Source: an uncultured Raoultella sp.
Lineage (GTDB): Bacteria; Pseudomonadota; Gammaproteobacteria; Enterobacterales; Enterobacteriaceae
Assembly (NCBI GenBank): GCA_900759445.1
Contig: CAAEVH010000072.1
Span: 34,215 to 98,214, forward strand
Direction: 5' to 3'
Length of the DNA: 64,000 nt
Of this stretch, positions 55,184 to 64,000 are shown piece after piece; position 1 is the first letter of the stretch, and each line of letters starts with the position of its first letter. A program made the translations under genes and the position numbers. The notes below the pieces were generated by a model. It did no database searches, was not told where the DNA came from, and was given only the letters and a program-made list of their open reading frames with translations.

Positions 55184-56188
55184 TTATAGCGGGTCTACTT
55201 TCAGGCAGGAAACTGCGTGACGGAAACTTCCTTCGAGAACCGGGCGGGTTTTTGCGCATTCCGGTCCGGCAATCGGGCAGCGCGTACGGAACACGCAGCC
55301 GGAAGGAGGATTAATCGGCGACGGCAATTCGCCTTCCAGCAACTGGATAACCTTGTTCCTTTCCTGATCCGGGTCGGGAATTGGCACTGCAGACATCAAC
55401 GCTTTGGTATAAGGGTGCAGCGGATTATGGTACACCTCATCATAAGTCCCTAATTCCACCGCGTGTCCGAGATACATGACCAGCACGCGATCGGAGATAT
55501 GTTTCACCACCGCCAGGTCGTGAGCAATGAAGATTAACGATAATCCCATTTCACGCTGTAGCTGTTGTAACAGGTTGACCACCTGGGCCTGAATGGATAC
55601 GTCCAGCGCCGAAACCGGTTCATCGCAAATAATCAGCTTCGGCTCGAGGATCAGCGCCCGGGCAATACCAATACGCTGACACTGGCCGCCGGAAAACTCA
55701 TGCGGGTAGCGGTTAATCAGATTAGGCAGCAACCCCACCTTCATCATCATCGCCTTCACACGGTCGCGGACTTCCTGGCCAGACAGGTTCGGATGATAAG
55801 TCCGCAGCGGTTCGGCAATGATTTCACCGATGGTCATGCGCGGATTCAATGATGCCAGCGGATCCTGGAAAATCATCTGAATATCGCTACGCACTTCCCG
55901 CCACTCATCGGGTTTCATGCCCAGCAAATCTTTACCCAGCCAGGCGACTTTTCCATCGGTGGCTTTCACCAGGCCAATAATCGCACGGGCAAAAGTCGAT
56001 TTTCCACAGCCTGATTCGCCGACCACGCCCAGGGTTTCACCTTCATACAGTCGCAGAGTCACGCCATCAACCGCTTTCAGGGTTTTAGACGGCTGCCAGA
56101 ACCACTGCTTGCCGTCTTTAATGTCGAAATGGACTTTAAGATCGGCAATTTCAAGGAGCACTTTTCGTTGTTCGGTGACCGCATTCAT
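55184..56188 (-). CDS. oppF: OppF, oligopeptide ABC transporter ATPase
   Basis: OppF has 334 residues. Walker A is GESGCGKST (about 56-64), signature SGGQCQR and Walker B LIICDEPVSALD. The C-terminal cysteine motif (CVFRTRCPIAGPEC) is typical of peptide transporters and in homologues binds an iron-sulfur cluster. It pairs with OppD, whose stop overlaps its ATG by four bases. Confidence 0.97.
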   Translation of the reverse strand: MNAVTEQRKVLLEIADLKVHFDIKDGKQWFWQPSKTLKAVDGVTLRLYEGETLGVVGESGCGKSTFARAIIGLVKATDGKVAWLGKDLLGMKPDEWREVRSDIQMIFQDPLASLNPRMTIGEIIAEPLRTYHPNLSGQEVRDRVKAMMMKVGLLPNLINRYPHEFSGGQCQRIGIARALILEPKLIICDEPVSALDVSIQAQVVNLLQQLQREMGLSLIFIAHDLAVVKHISDRVLVMYLGHAVELGTYDEVYHNPLHPYTKALMSAVPIPDPDQERNKVIQLLEGELPSPINPPSGCVFRTRCPIAGPECAKTRPVLEGSFRHAVSCLKVDPL

Positions 56189-57198
56189 ACCAGTTCCTCC
56201 ACCGGTTTAAAGCAGGCGCGCAGGCGGCCCGGACTAAACTCTTCCAGTGGCGGAGCACTGCTACAGATTTCCATCGCATGCGGGCAACGCGGCTGGAATG
56301 GACAGCCTTTTGGTAGACGCAACAGGTTCGGCGGGTTGCCCGGAATAGTCAGCATCTCTTCCCCTTCGGCATCCAGACGAGGTACGGCATTCAGCAAACC
56401 AATCGAATACGGATGAACGGGCTTATAAAAGACATCCCGCGCACTGCCATATTCCATGGTACGTCCGGCGTACATCACCAAAACTTTATCGCAAATACCG
56501 GCAACTACTCCCAGATCGTGGGTGATCATGATAATCGCAGTGTTGAATTCGCTTTTCAGTTCATTCAGCAGGGTCATGATTTGTGCCTGTACCGTAACAT
56601 CGAGCGCAGTAGTCGGCTCATCGGCTATCAGTAATTTAGGCCTGCACAACAGCGCCATGGCGATCATCACGCGCTGACGCATCCCGCCGGAGAATTCATG
56701 CGGATACATTTTCATACGCTTACGCGCTTCCGGCATTTTCACCGCATCCAGCATTCTGACCGATTCTTCAAAGGCTTCCGCTTTGCTCATGCCTTTATGC
56801 AGCATGAGAACTTCCATCAACTGCTCGCCGACTCGCATGTACGGATTGAGAGAGGTCATTGGGTCCTGGAAAATCATCGAGATTTGCTCGGCGCGCAGTT
56901 TGTTCAACTCACGTTCCGGTAAATTCAGAATTTCACGTCCGTTGAAAGTTGCAGAACCTCCGATACGGCCATTTGCTGCCAGAAGGCCCATCAGGGCAAA
57001 GGCCGTTTGCGATTTCCCTGAACCGGATTCCCCAACAATACCCAGCGTTTCTCCAGCTCGCAGAGAAAAGTTTAAATCGTTTACCGCAGTTACATCGCCG
57101 TCGGGGGTGGCAAACGTCACGCGCAGATCTTTAACGTTCAGCAGTGCGTTAGCCTGTTGTTGCGCGAGCGGCGCGGTTGAGGTTTCAATTACGCTCAT
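56185..57198 (-). CDS. oppD: OppD, oligopeptide ABC transporter ATPase
   Basis: OppD has 337 residues. Walker A is GESGSGKSQ (about 55-63), signature SGGMRQR and Walker [13 protein letters not shown]. The C-terminal CPFQPRCPHAMEIC motif is present. It hydrolyses ATP with OppF to drive peptide import. It lies 11 bases after oppC. Confidence 0.97.
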   Translation of the reverse strand: MSVIETSTAPLAQQQANALLNVKDLRVTFATPDGDVTAVNDLNFSLRAGETLGIVGESGSGKSQTAFALMGLLAANGRIGGSATFNGREILNLPERELNKLRAEQISMIFQDPMTSLNPYMRVGEQLMEVLMLHKGMSKAEAFEESVRMLDAVKMPEARKRMKMYPHEFSGGMRQRVMIAMALLCRPKLLIADEPTTALDVTVQAQIMTLLNELKSEFNTAIIMITHDLGVVAGICDKVLVMYAGRTMEYGSARDVFYKPVHPYSIGLLNAVPRLDAEGEEMLTIPGNPPNLLRLPKGCPFQPRCPHAMEICSSAPPLEEFSPGRLRACFKPVEELV

Positions 57199-57209
57199 GG
57201 CTGCACTCC

Positions 57210-58118
57210 TTAACGGTCTTTCGGGTCGAGGGCATCACGCAGGCCATCGCCAATAAAGTTAAAACAGAACAAAGTGACCACCAGGAATCCTGCCGGGAAG
57301 AGCAGCAGCCATGGTGAGACTTCCATCGAGTTGGCACCATCACTCAGCAACGCCCCCCAGCTACTTAACGGCTCCTGCGTCCCTAATCCCAAAAAGCTCA
57401 GGAAGGATTCAAACAGGATCATGCTGGGCACCAGCAACGAAGCGTACACCACCACCACGCCCAGCACGTTCGGCACAATATGACGGATAACGATGCGCAC
57501 GGTAGATACCCCACCCACTTGCGCTGCTTCAATAAACTCTTTGCGCTTGAGACTCAGCGTTTGTCCACGCACGATACGCGCCATATCCAGCCAGGATACC
57601 ATCCCTATAGCGACAAAAATCAGCAGGATATTTTGCCCAAAGAAAGTGACCAGCAGAATCACGAAGAACATGAACGGGAAGGAGTTGAGGATTTCCAGCA
57701 GACGCATCATCACGGAGTCAATTTTACCGCCGAGGTAGCCCGACAGAGAACCGTATAGCGTGCCGACAACCACCGCGACCAACGCCGCGGCAATGCCGAC
57801 CATCAGCGAGATGCGACCGCCAATCGCCACACGAACCAGCAGGTCTCGACCTGACGAGTCGGTGCCGAAATAGTGTCCGGATTCCGTATCCGGCGCGCTG
57901 GACATCATGCCCCAGTCGGTATCGAAGTAGGTAAACTGCGACAGCATCGGCGCCAGCGTCACAAACAGCGCAATAATCACCAGCACGACCAGGCTTGCTA
58001 CCGCCGCGCGGTTATGCATAAAGCGTCGACGCGCGTCCTGCCACAGACTGCGGCCCTCGACCTCCAGCTTTTCACTGAAATTCTCCAGCGCTTCGCTGTT
58101 TTTCTTACTTAACATCAT
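57210..58118 (-). CDS. oppC: OppC, oligopeptide ABC transporter permease
   Basis: OppC has 302 residues, with an N-terminal cytoplasmic segment and six helices (first at about 40-60). It contains the FGTDSSGRDLLVRVAIGGR motif and the EAA loop EFIEAAQVGGVSTVRIVIRHIVPN. It forms the channel with OppB and is 14 bases downstream of oppB. Confidence 0.97.
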   Translation of the reverse strand: MMLSKKNSEALENFSEKLEVEGRSLWQDARRRFMHNRAAVASLVVLVIIALFVTLAPMLSQFTYFDTDWGMMSSAPDTESGHYFGTDSSGRDLLVRVAIGGRISLMVGIAAALVAVVVGTLYGSLSGYLGGKIDSVMMRLLEILNSFPFMFFVILLVTFFGQNILLIFVAIGMVSWLDMARIVRGQTLSLKRKEFIEAAQVGGVSTVRIVIRHIVPNVLGVVVVYASLLVPSMILFESFLSFLGLGTQEPLSSWGALLSDGANSMEVSPWLLLFPAGFLVVTLFCFNFIGDGLRDALDPKDR

Positions 58119-58132
58119 AGCGAGCTCCAGTA

Positions 58133-59053
58133 TCAGTAACGAATTTTCGGGTCGATAACGGCATACAGCACGTCAACAATCGCGTTAAACACGATGGTCA
58201 GCGTCCCTACCAGTATGGTGAGGCTCAGGACCAGCGAATAGTCGCGGTTTAACGCGCCATTGACGAACAGCTGGCCAATGCCCGGCAAACCATAGATGGT
58301 TTCAATAACCATCGAACCGGTAATAATGCCGACAAATGCTGGTCCCATATAGGACAGCACAGGCAACAGCGCAGGTTTTAACGCATGGCGGAAAATGATC
58401 CGCCGCATCGGCAACCCTTTAGCGCGCGCGGTACGAATAAAGTTAGAGTGCAGCACTTCAATCATCGAACCGCGGGTAATACGGGCGATACTGGCGATAT
58501 AAGCCAGTGACAAGGCCACCATCGGCAGGATCATAAATTTCAACGCCCCGCCGTTCCAGCCGCCTCCGGGCAGCCATTTCAAGGTTATGGCAAATATCAT
58601 GACCAATAAGGGAGCGACCACGAAACTGGGGATAACCACCCCGGTCATTGCCACCCCCATCACCGTGTAGTCCCAACGCGTATTTTGTTTCAGCGCGGCT
58701 ATCACCCCTGCGCTAACGCCAACGAGGACCGCAAGAATAAAGGCCGCAGCTCCCAGCTTCGCAGAAACCGGAAAGCTCGATGCCACAAGGTCGTTTACCG
58801 TATAGTCTTTATATTTAAAAGATGGCCCAAAATCGCCATGCGCCAGCTGCTTGAGGTAGCTGAAGTACTGCGTCGAGATAGGATCGTTAAGATGATATTT
58901 CGCTTCGATATTAGCCAGTACCTCTGGCGGTAACGCGCGTTCCCCGGTGAATGGGCTTCCCGGCGCAAGGCGCATCATAAAGAATGAAATCGTAATAAGT
59001 ATAAACAGCGTCGGAATCGCTTCCAGACAGCGACGTAATATAAATTTTAACAT
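58133..59053 (-). CDS. oppB: OppB, oligopeptide ABC transporter permease
   Basis: OppB has 306 residues and six helices, starting with MLKFILRRCLEAIPTLFILITISFFMM. The EAA loop is NFIRTARAKGLPMRRIIFRHALKPA (about 205-230). It is separated from oppA by 120 bases containing a strong hairpin, which probably lowers expression of oppBCDF below that of oppA. Confidence 0.97.
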   Translation of the reverse strand: MLKFILRRCLEAIPTLFILITISFFMMRLAPGSPFTGERALPPEVLANIEAKYHLNDPISTQYFSYLKQLAHGDFGPSFKYKDYTVNDLVASSFPVSAKLGAAAFILAVLVGVSAGVIAALKQNTRWDYTVMGVAMTGVVIPSFVVAPLLVMIFAITLKWLPGGGWNGGALKFMILPMVALSLAYIASIARITRGSMIEVLHSNFIRTARAKGLPMRRIIFRHALKPALLPVLSYMGPAFVGIITGSMVIETIYGLPGIGQLFVNGALNRDYSLVLSLTILVGTLTIVFNAIVDVLYAVIDPKIRY

Positions 59054-59134
59054 TGCCCGTACCTTCTGGCGTGTGCCTTTACACCTCTTCTACCCCGAGG
59101 TTCAGGTAAAGTGGTGTTAATAGTTCGAAGAAAA

Positions 59135-59169
59135 AGACACTGTGGGGCAAAATGATTGCCCCACGTCTT
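59135..59169 (-). terminator. Partial terminator between oppA and oppB
   Basis: On the minus strand, GTGGGGCA / TGCCCCAC with a seven-base loop, extended by AAGAC/GTCTT flanks, is followed by TTTTTC. It lies within the opp operon just after oppA, where it can attenuate transcription into oppB or protect the oppA mRNA 3' end. Confidence 0.82.
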
Positions 59170-59173
59170 GCCA

Positions 59174-60805
59174 TTAATGCTTGATAATATACAAGTCTTT
59201 AACGTGGATATTATCCATCGGGTCTTTACCGGAGTATCCGCCAACCCATGGTTTCACCAGGCGGGCGTTAACATAGTAATAAACCGGTACAATCGCAGAA
59301 TCTTTATCCAGCTGCTGTTCAGCTTTCGAATACAGTTCGCTGCGCTGCGCTTCATCAGTCACTTTCAGCGTATCCGCAATCAGCTTATCAAACTCCGGGC
59401 TCTTATAGTGGACGGTGTTGTTGGAGCTGTCAGACAGCACCATATTCAGGAAGGATGTTGGTTCGTTGTAATCCGCACACCAGCCCGCACGCGAAACATC
59501 ATAGTTACCCTGATGGCGCGTATCGAGGAACGTTTTCCATTCCTGGTTTTCCAGCTTCACGTTGGCGCCCAGATTTTTCTTCCAGATAGATGCCGCAGCG
59601 ATGGCCAGCTTTTTATGCAGATCTGAGGTGTTATACAGCAGGTCAAAGGTCAACGGTTTTTCAGCGGTATACCCGGCTTCAGCCAGCAGTTTTTTCGCTT
59701 CTTCATTACGTTTTTCCTGAGACCATTTGAACCACTCAGGTTCAACCAGTTTCGCGCCATCGGTGTAAGGAGGGGTAAAGCTATACGCCGGCAGGTCCCC
59801 CTGGTTTTTAACTTTGTTGACGATAATGTCACGATCCAACGCCAGTTTCAGGGCGGTACGAACACGAACATCGTTGAACGGTGCTTTCTGGTTGTTGATT
59901 TCGTAATAATAGGTGCACAGATACGGGTCAACGTGAACTTCGTTTGGGATCTCTTTTTTCAGTTTCTGGAATAACTCGATCGGCATGTTGTTATAGGTCA
60001 TGTCGATTTCGCCGCTGCGATAGCGGTTAACGTCAGTCACTTCAGAAGAAATTGGCAGGTAGGTAACCTGGTTAATAACCGTTTTGGCGTTGTCCCAGTA
60101 GTTGGTGTTACGCTCAAGTACAATGCGCTCGTTGACCACCCAGTCTTTCAGCTTATAGGCGCCGTTGGTGACGATGTTAGCGGGCTGGGTCCATTTCTCA
60201 CCGTATTTTTCAACCGCTGCTTTAGGAACCGGAGAAACGGATGAGTGCACAAGCAATTTGTAGAAATAAGGAACCGGCTCGCTCAGGGTGACTTCAAATG
60301 TATGATCGTCGAGAGCTTTGACACCGAGATCGGTGATCGGCTTTTTGCCGGCGATAATATCGTCAATATTGACAATGTGACCGTACTGTAAATAACTGGC
60401 GTACGGTGACGCGGTATTTGGATTAGCCAGGCGTTGCCAGCTATACACGAAATCTTGCGCGGTAACAGGCGTGCCGTCAGACCATTTAGCGTCTTTACGC
60501 AGATGGAATGTCCACACCTTAAAGTCTTTATTTTCCCACTTTTCAGCCACGCCAGGCGATGGTTTGCCATCGACATCGCTGATTAATAAACCTTCAAACA
60601 GGTCACGGTTGATATTGGATTCAGGTACACCTTCGATTTTATGTGGATCGAGTGACTGAACTTCCGAACCGTTATTACGCACCAGAGTCTGCTTTTCAGC
60701 AAGCTGCACACCTGCTGGCACAACTGCCGCCGTAGCAACATTCCCAGCGATTAGCGCAGTTAGGATCCCCGCAGCTACTAAACTTTTTTTAGTGATGTTA
60801 GTCAT
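59174..60805 (-). CDS. oppA: OppA, periplasmic oligopeptide-binding protein
   Basis: OppA has 543 residues. The signal peptide is at about 1-26 (MTNITKKSLVAAGILTALIAGNVATA). The family-5 solute-binding domain follows, with the GVAEKWENKDFKVWTFHLRKDAKWSDG signature (about 84-110). It binds peptides of two to five residues largely regardless of sequence and also serves murein-peptide recycling with MppA. It is the first and most abundant product of the opp operon. The region around the ATG (GTACAAACACAATG) is A/C-rich, as in known GcvB small-RNA targets. Confidence 0.97.
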   Translation of the reverse strand: MTNITKKSLVAAGILTALIAGNVATAAVVPAGVQLAEKQTLVRNNGSEVQSLDPHKIEGVPESNINRDLFEGLLISDVDGKPSPGVAEKWENKDFKVWTFHLRKDAKWSDGTPVTAQDFVYSWQRLANPNTASPYASYLQYGHIVNIDDIIAGKKPITDLGVKALDDHTFEVTLSEPVPYFYKLLVHSSVSPVPKAAVEKYGEKWTQPANIVTNGAYKLKDWVVNERIVLERNTNYWDNAKTVINQVTYLPISSEVTDVNRYRSGEIDMTYNNMPIELFQKLKKEIPNEVHVDPYLCTYYYEINNQKAPFNDVRVRTALKLALDRDIIVNKVKNQGDLPAYSFTPPYTDGAKLVEPEWFKWSQEKRNEEAKKLLAEAGYTAEKPLTFDLLYNTSDLHKKLAIAAASIWKKNLGANVKLENQEWKTFLDTRHQGNYDVSRAGWCADYNEPTSFLNMVLSDSSNNTVHYKSPEFDKLIADTLKVTDEAQRSELYSKAEQQLDKDSAIVPVYYYVNARLVKPWVGGYSGKDPMDNIHVKDLYIIKH

Positions 60806-61527
60806 TGTGTTTGTACTCCCTCATTATTATGGCTGGTTTTTTAACCAGACTGTTAATCCTGTCAGGATCCCTGTACGGCACCGGAGATTTTCTGCCGTCA
60901 GGTAGTTTCTTGTTTTACTGCTTGCTATCACCGACTTTATTTCTGGCGATTCGTATGACCGCCTTGCGTCGATTATCTACGTGCCTCCCCTGCCGGAAAC
61001 ACGTTATTACCCTGTTGAGAGAAACTAATTGAAAATGATTCTCATCAACGTGAATTCTTCTGCATAATACCTGGCCGGAAAGTATCAAATGCGTTTCTTA
61101 ACCGCCAATACATTTTACAAATTTGTTAACCAATTCTCTTTTATTGGAAATAAATCTCACTAAAAAAGTCTTACGAATGAAAGATCATGACAATAAAACG
61201 ATGAAAATCAATACATTGTATAACGCGCAGTGTTAACTCCCCAGTCCTGTGTCAACACCACGCCAAAATGCACATAAATTTAACAATTGGTTATTAATTA
61301 GCACATTCATCTAAAAAAAACGCTGAAATAACTAATAACATTTCGATAATCCTTCAGCAAGCCCCAGAGTATGATGTTAATAAAATAACAGTGACATCGG
61401 GATCCCTCTGGTGGACCATTGAGTGTTATATCCATAAAATCAATGAATAAATTAATGAATCACCATCAGATATTTTTATATTTCTATGCTGATTTTCAAC
61501 TTTAGTGAGAAGTTTTACTAATAACGA
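60806..61527. promoter_or_regulatory. oppA upstream region
   Basis: About 720 bases between the opp operon and ychE, AT-rich in most of its length. It holds the oppA promoter and leader (ribosome-binding site GGGAG). A 75-codon plus-strand frame starts at 60805 but is not conserved to my knowledge and would run against the oppA leader. I see no RNA gene or repeat that I can support. Confidence 0.5.
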
Positions 61528-61556
61528 ATGGAAACGGAGCCGAAAGAGGCTCCGTT
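61528..61556 (-). terminator. Terminator of ychE
   Basis: On the minus strand, ACGGAGCC / GGCTCCGT with a six-base loop is followed by TTCC. It lies about 20 bases past the ychE stop. Confidence 0.78.
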
Positions 61557-61573
61557 GATGCCGAAGAGGAATA

Positions 61574-62221
61574 TCAGGCAAGTAAACCGGGGAAAATGGA
61601 CTTGATTCCAGTCACAATGAATTCGATCCCTAAGGCCATTAACAACAACCCCATAATACGCGTAATGACGTTGATACCGGTTTGGCCCAGCAGCCGTACC
61701 AGCCACGGTGCCATGCGAAAAAGTCCCCAACAGCACAGGGCAAACAACGCAATCGCCACAAAAAAACCAAACAGGTTAATCGCACTGTGATAGCGCGTAC
61801 CCCAAACAATAGTTGAGCTTATCGCCCCTGGCCCCGCCATCAGCGGCAATGCCAGCGGCACTACGCCGATACTTTCGCGGATTGCTGTTTCTGATTTTTC
61901 CTGTTTGTTTTGCTTATCTTCGCCCAGTTTTCCGCTAATCATGGACATTGCGATGGTCACCACCAGAATGCCGCCGGCAATCCTGAACGAATCTATCGAG
62001 ATACCGAAGAGCTGCAGAATACCGTCACCAAGGAACAGCGAAGTCCACAGGATGATGGCAACCGACAGGTTTGCCGTAAGGTTGGTTTTATTTCGCGCAG
62101 CAGCCGTTTGATAGCTGGTCATACTGATAAAGACTGGGATGATCCCGACCGGGTTAACCAATGCGAATAACCCAATGAAAAACTTAAAATAGACAGGAAA
62201 ATCAAATAGCGTTTGGATCAC
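61574..62221 (-). CDS. ychE: YchE, MarC-family inner-membrane protein
   Basis: The product has 215 residues from the GTG at 62221, which has GGAG seven bases before it and gives the E. coli length; the frame is open for thirty more codons upstream but these are not conserved. Six transmembrane helices are predicted (FALVNPVGIIPVFISM, about 18-33, is the hallmark first one). Despite the family name, no drug transport is proven, and the function is unknown. Confidence 0.93.
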   Translation of the reverse strand: MIQTLFDFPVYFKFFIGLFALVNPVGIIPVFISMTSYQTAAARNKTNLTANLSVAIILWTSLFLGDGILQLFGISIDSFRIAGGILVVTIAMSMISGKLGEDKQNKQEKSETAIRESIGVVPLALPLMAGPGAISSTIVWGTRYHSAINLFGFFVAIALFALCCWGLFRMAPWLVRLLGQTGINVITRIMGLLLMALGIEFIVTGIKSIFPGLLA

Positions 62222-62708
62222 GGTTAGCTCCGAAGCGTTAGCCGGATAAAATGAGTCATAAAAATTGATAAAATCCGCGCTGAAGATACGCCTTTTGTCA
62301 GCATACTTCACCTTCTATCTGTGTATATCTACGTAAATACACATCCAATACTTAGTGTTATTAATATGTATTAAATATGCTAATGTTAATGGCATTCACC
62401 CCATCAATTTATTAACACTTACCGATAAACGCTAAAAGGGCCTGCTGAAAGGTGTCAGCTTTGCGAAATTTTGATCCAGATCACGCAATTACTACTCAGA
62501 AGTGAGTAATCTTGCTTACGCCACCTGGAGGTAGCGCGTTAGAATTAAGTGGCGCTAGAGTATAAGCTCTTTTAGTAAATCAAGGTAAAGTGGACGTTAA
62601 TTAACCGTTTGATTTTCAAAACGTTACACAAATTTTCGTCGATCTGTCTATACTCTCGTATCGAGCAGATGATTTACTAAAAAAGTTTAACATTATCAGG
62701 AGAGCATT
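62222..62708. promoter_or_regulatory. adhE leader and divergent ychE/adhE control region
   Basis: About 490 bases. In E. coli adhE has a long, structured 5' leader with Cra, NarL, Fis and RpoS-dependent control and RNase III processing. Here the region contains small hairpins (such as TACTCA/TGAGTA at 62493-62508) and an ATCAGGAGAG ribosome-binding site before the adhE ATG. I did not map promoters. Confidence 0.55.
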
Positions 62709-64000
62709 ATGGCTGTTACTAATGTCGCTGAACTTAACGCACTTGTAGAGCGCGTAAAAAAAGCCCAGCGTGAATATGCCAGTTTCACTCAAGAACAGGT
62801 TGACAAAATCTTCCGTGCCGCCGCTCTGGCTGCCGCAGACGCTCGAATCCCTCTCGCGAAAATGGCCGTTGCCGAATCTGGCATGGGCATCGTCGAAGAT
62901 AAAGTGATTAAAAACCACTTTGCTTCCGAATACATTTATAACGCATATAAAGACGAAAAAACCTGTGGTGTGCTGGCTGAAGACCACACTTTCGGTACCA
63001 TTACCATCGCTGAACCGATTGGTATCATCTGCGGTATCGTTCCAACCACTAACCCGACTTCTACTGCTATCTTCAAATCACTGATCAGCCTGAAGACGCG
63101 TAACGCCATCATCTTCTCTCCGCATCCGCGTGCTAAAGATGCCACTAACAAAGCGGCTGATATCGTTCTGCAGGCAGCAATTGCTGCTGGCGCACCGAAA
63201 GATCTGATCGGCTGGATCGATCAACCTTCCGTAGAACTGTCAAACGCGCTGATGCACCACCCGGACATCAACCTGATCCTTGCGACCGGTGGTCCAGGCA
63301 TGGTTAAAGCAGCATACAGCTCCGGTAAACCGGCAATCGGTGTAGGCGCAGGTAACACCCCTGTGGTTATCGATGAAACCGCTGATATCAAGCGTGCTGT
63401 TGCATCTGTTCTGATGTCTAAAACCTTCGATAACGGCGTAATTTGTGCTTCTGAACAGTCCGTTGTTGTCGTTGACTCTGTATACGACGCAGTACGTGAG
63501 CGTTTCGCGACTCACGGCGGCTACATGCTGCAAGGCAAAGAGCTGAAAGCCGTTCAGGACGTTATCCTGAAAAATGGCGCGCTGAACGCGGCTATCGTTG
63601 GTCAGCCGGCATACAAAATTGCTGAACTGGCAGGCTTCTCCGTACCAGAAACCACTAAGATTCTGATCGGTGAAGTGACAGTTGTTGACGAAAGCGAACC
63701 GTTCGCTCACGAAAAATTGTCTCCGACGCTGGCAATGTACCGTGCGAAAGACTTCGAAGACGCCGTTATTAAAGCTGAAAAACTGGTTGCGATGGGCGGT
63801 ATCGGTCATACCTCTTGCCTGTACACCGACCAGGACAACCAGCCAGAACGTGTTGCTTACTTCGGTCAGATGATGAAAACCGCACGTATCCTGATTAACA
63901 CCCCAGCTTCTCAGGGTGGTATCGGTGACCTGTACAACTTTAAACTCGCGCCTTCCCTGACTCTGGGTTGTGGTTCCTGGGGTGGTAACTCCATCTCTGA
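62709..64000 (+). CDS. adhE: Bifunctional aldehyde-alcohol dehydrogenase AdhE, N-terminal part
   Basis: The first 430 codons are seen; the gene runs off the right edge. They cover the CoA-dependent acetaldehyde dehydrogenase half (about 1-440), with NAD-binding ATGGPGMV and GVGAGNTP segments and the catalytic Cys246 in NGVICASEQS. The missing C-terminal half should be the iron-dependent alcohol dehydrogenase. AdhE turns acetyl-CoA to ethanol in fermentation and forms filamentous spirosomes. Codon use looks strongly biased to preferred codons, in line with high expression. Confidence 0.97.
   Translation, partial: MAVTNVAELNALVERVKKAQREYASFTQEQVDKIFRAAALAAADARIPLAKMAVAESGMGIVEDKVIKNHFASEYIYNAYKDEKTCGVLAEDHTFGTITIAEPIGIICGIVPTTNPTSTAIFKSLISLKTRNAIIFSPHPRAKDATNKAADIVLQAAIAAGAPKDLIGWIDQPSVELSNALMHHPDINLILATGGPGMVKAAYSSGKPAIGVGAGNTPVVIDETADIKRAVASVLMSKTFDNGVICASEQSVVVVDSVYDAVRERFATHGGYMLQGKELKAVQDVILKNGALNAAIVGQPAYKIAELAGFSVPETTKILIGEVTVVDESEPFAHEKLSPTLAMYRAKDFEDAVIKAEKLVAMGGIGHTSCLYTDQDNQPERVAYFGQMMKTARILINTPASQGGIGDLYNFKLAPSLTLGCGSWGGNSIS

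Noticed and set aside
60805..61032. 75-codon plus-strand frame in the oppA leader
   Set aside because: Hydrophobic start but antisense to the oppA leader, no clear ribosome-binding site and no known homologue; treated as non-coding.

Overview
The window is a chromosomal segment from a member of the Enterobacteriaceae, most likely a Citrobacter-type genome or close relative. Gene content and order follow the Escherichia coli/Salmonella backbone from ycjN to adhE almost gene for gene, with proteins of the same lengths and only scattered substitutions. It is neither E. coli nor Salmonella: the trp leader peptide (MKATYVLHGWWRTS) differs from the sequences I recall for both, pspE is missing, and the sapF-fabI, trpA-ompW and yciU-oppF intervals carry genes that E. 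coli lacks there. There is no prophage, integron, CRISPR array, rRNA or tRNA, and no intact insertion sequence.

Layout. 1-1866 (minus): start of the sugar-binding lipoprotein gene ycjN and ycjM, a glucosylglycerate phosphorylase. 2058-4748: phage-shock genes pspABCD (minus) and their divergent activator pspF, with the sigma-54 promoter between them. 4854-5762: a short-chain dehydrogenase, followed by an AT-rich non-conserved spacer of about 780 bp. 6547-11829: sapABCDF peptide ABC transporter. 11868-12557: a degenerate EAL-domain protein of the STM1697/YdiV type. 12999-17156: fabI, yciW, rnb. 17419-20626: pdeR (gmr), yciZ, yciT. 20895-25649: osmB, yciH, pyrF, lapB, lapA, pgpB, ribA. 25700-33052 (minus): acnA, two very small genes (yciX, ymiA), cysB and topA. 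33450-38915: yciN, sohB, yciK, btuR, rluB, yciO, rnm.

38989-45755 is the complete tryptophan operon: promoter/operator, trpL attenuator, trpE, trpGD fusion, trpCF fusion, trpB, trpA and terminator. 45752-47685 holds two lineage-specific minus-strand genes, a membrane diguanylate cyclase and a 91-residue protein I do not recognise. 47818-54264: ompW, yciC, yciB, yciA, tonB, yciI, the small gene yciY, clsA and yciU. 54301-55137 is a voltage-gated-type potassium channel with a C-terminal zinc ribbon. 55184-60805 (minus): oppABCDF. 61574-62221: ychE (MarC family). 62709 to the end: the first 430 codons of adhE.

Functional themes are envelope stress and maintenance (psp, lapAB, pgpB, clsA, yciB/yciC, ompW, osmB), peptide transport (two complete ABC systems, sap and opp), amino-acid and cofactor synthesis (trp, cysB, ribA, btuR, pyrF), and c-di-GMP signalling (three proteins in one window: one degenerate EAL, one GGDEF-EAL, one membrane GGDEF). 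Nearly everything is well-described core genome. The parts deserving a second look are the lineage-specific insertions at conserved synteny points. I do not see a convincing new multi-gene system.
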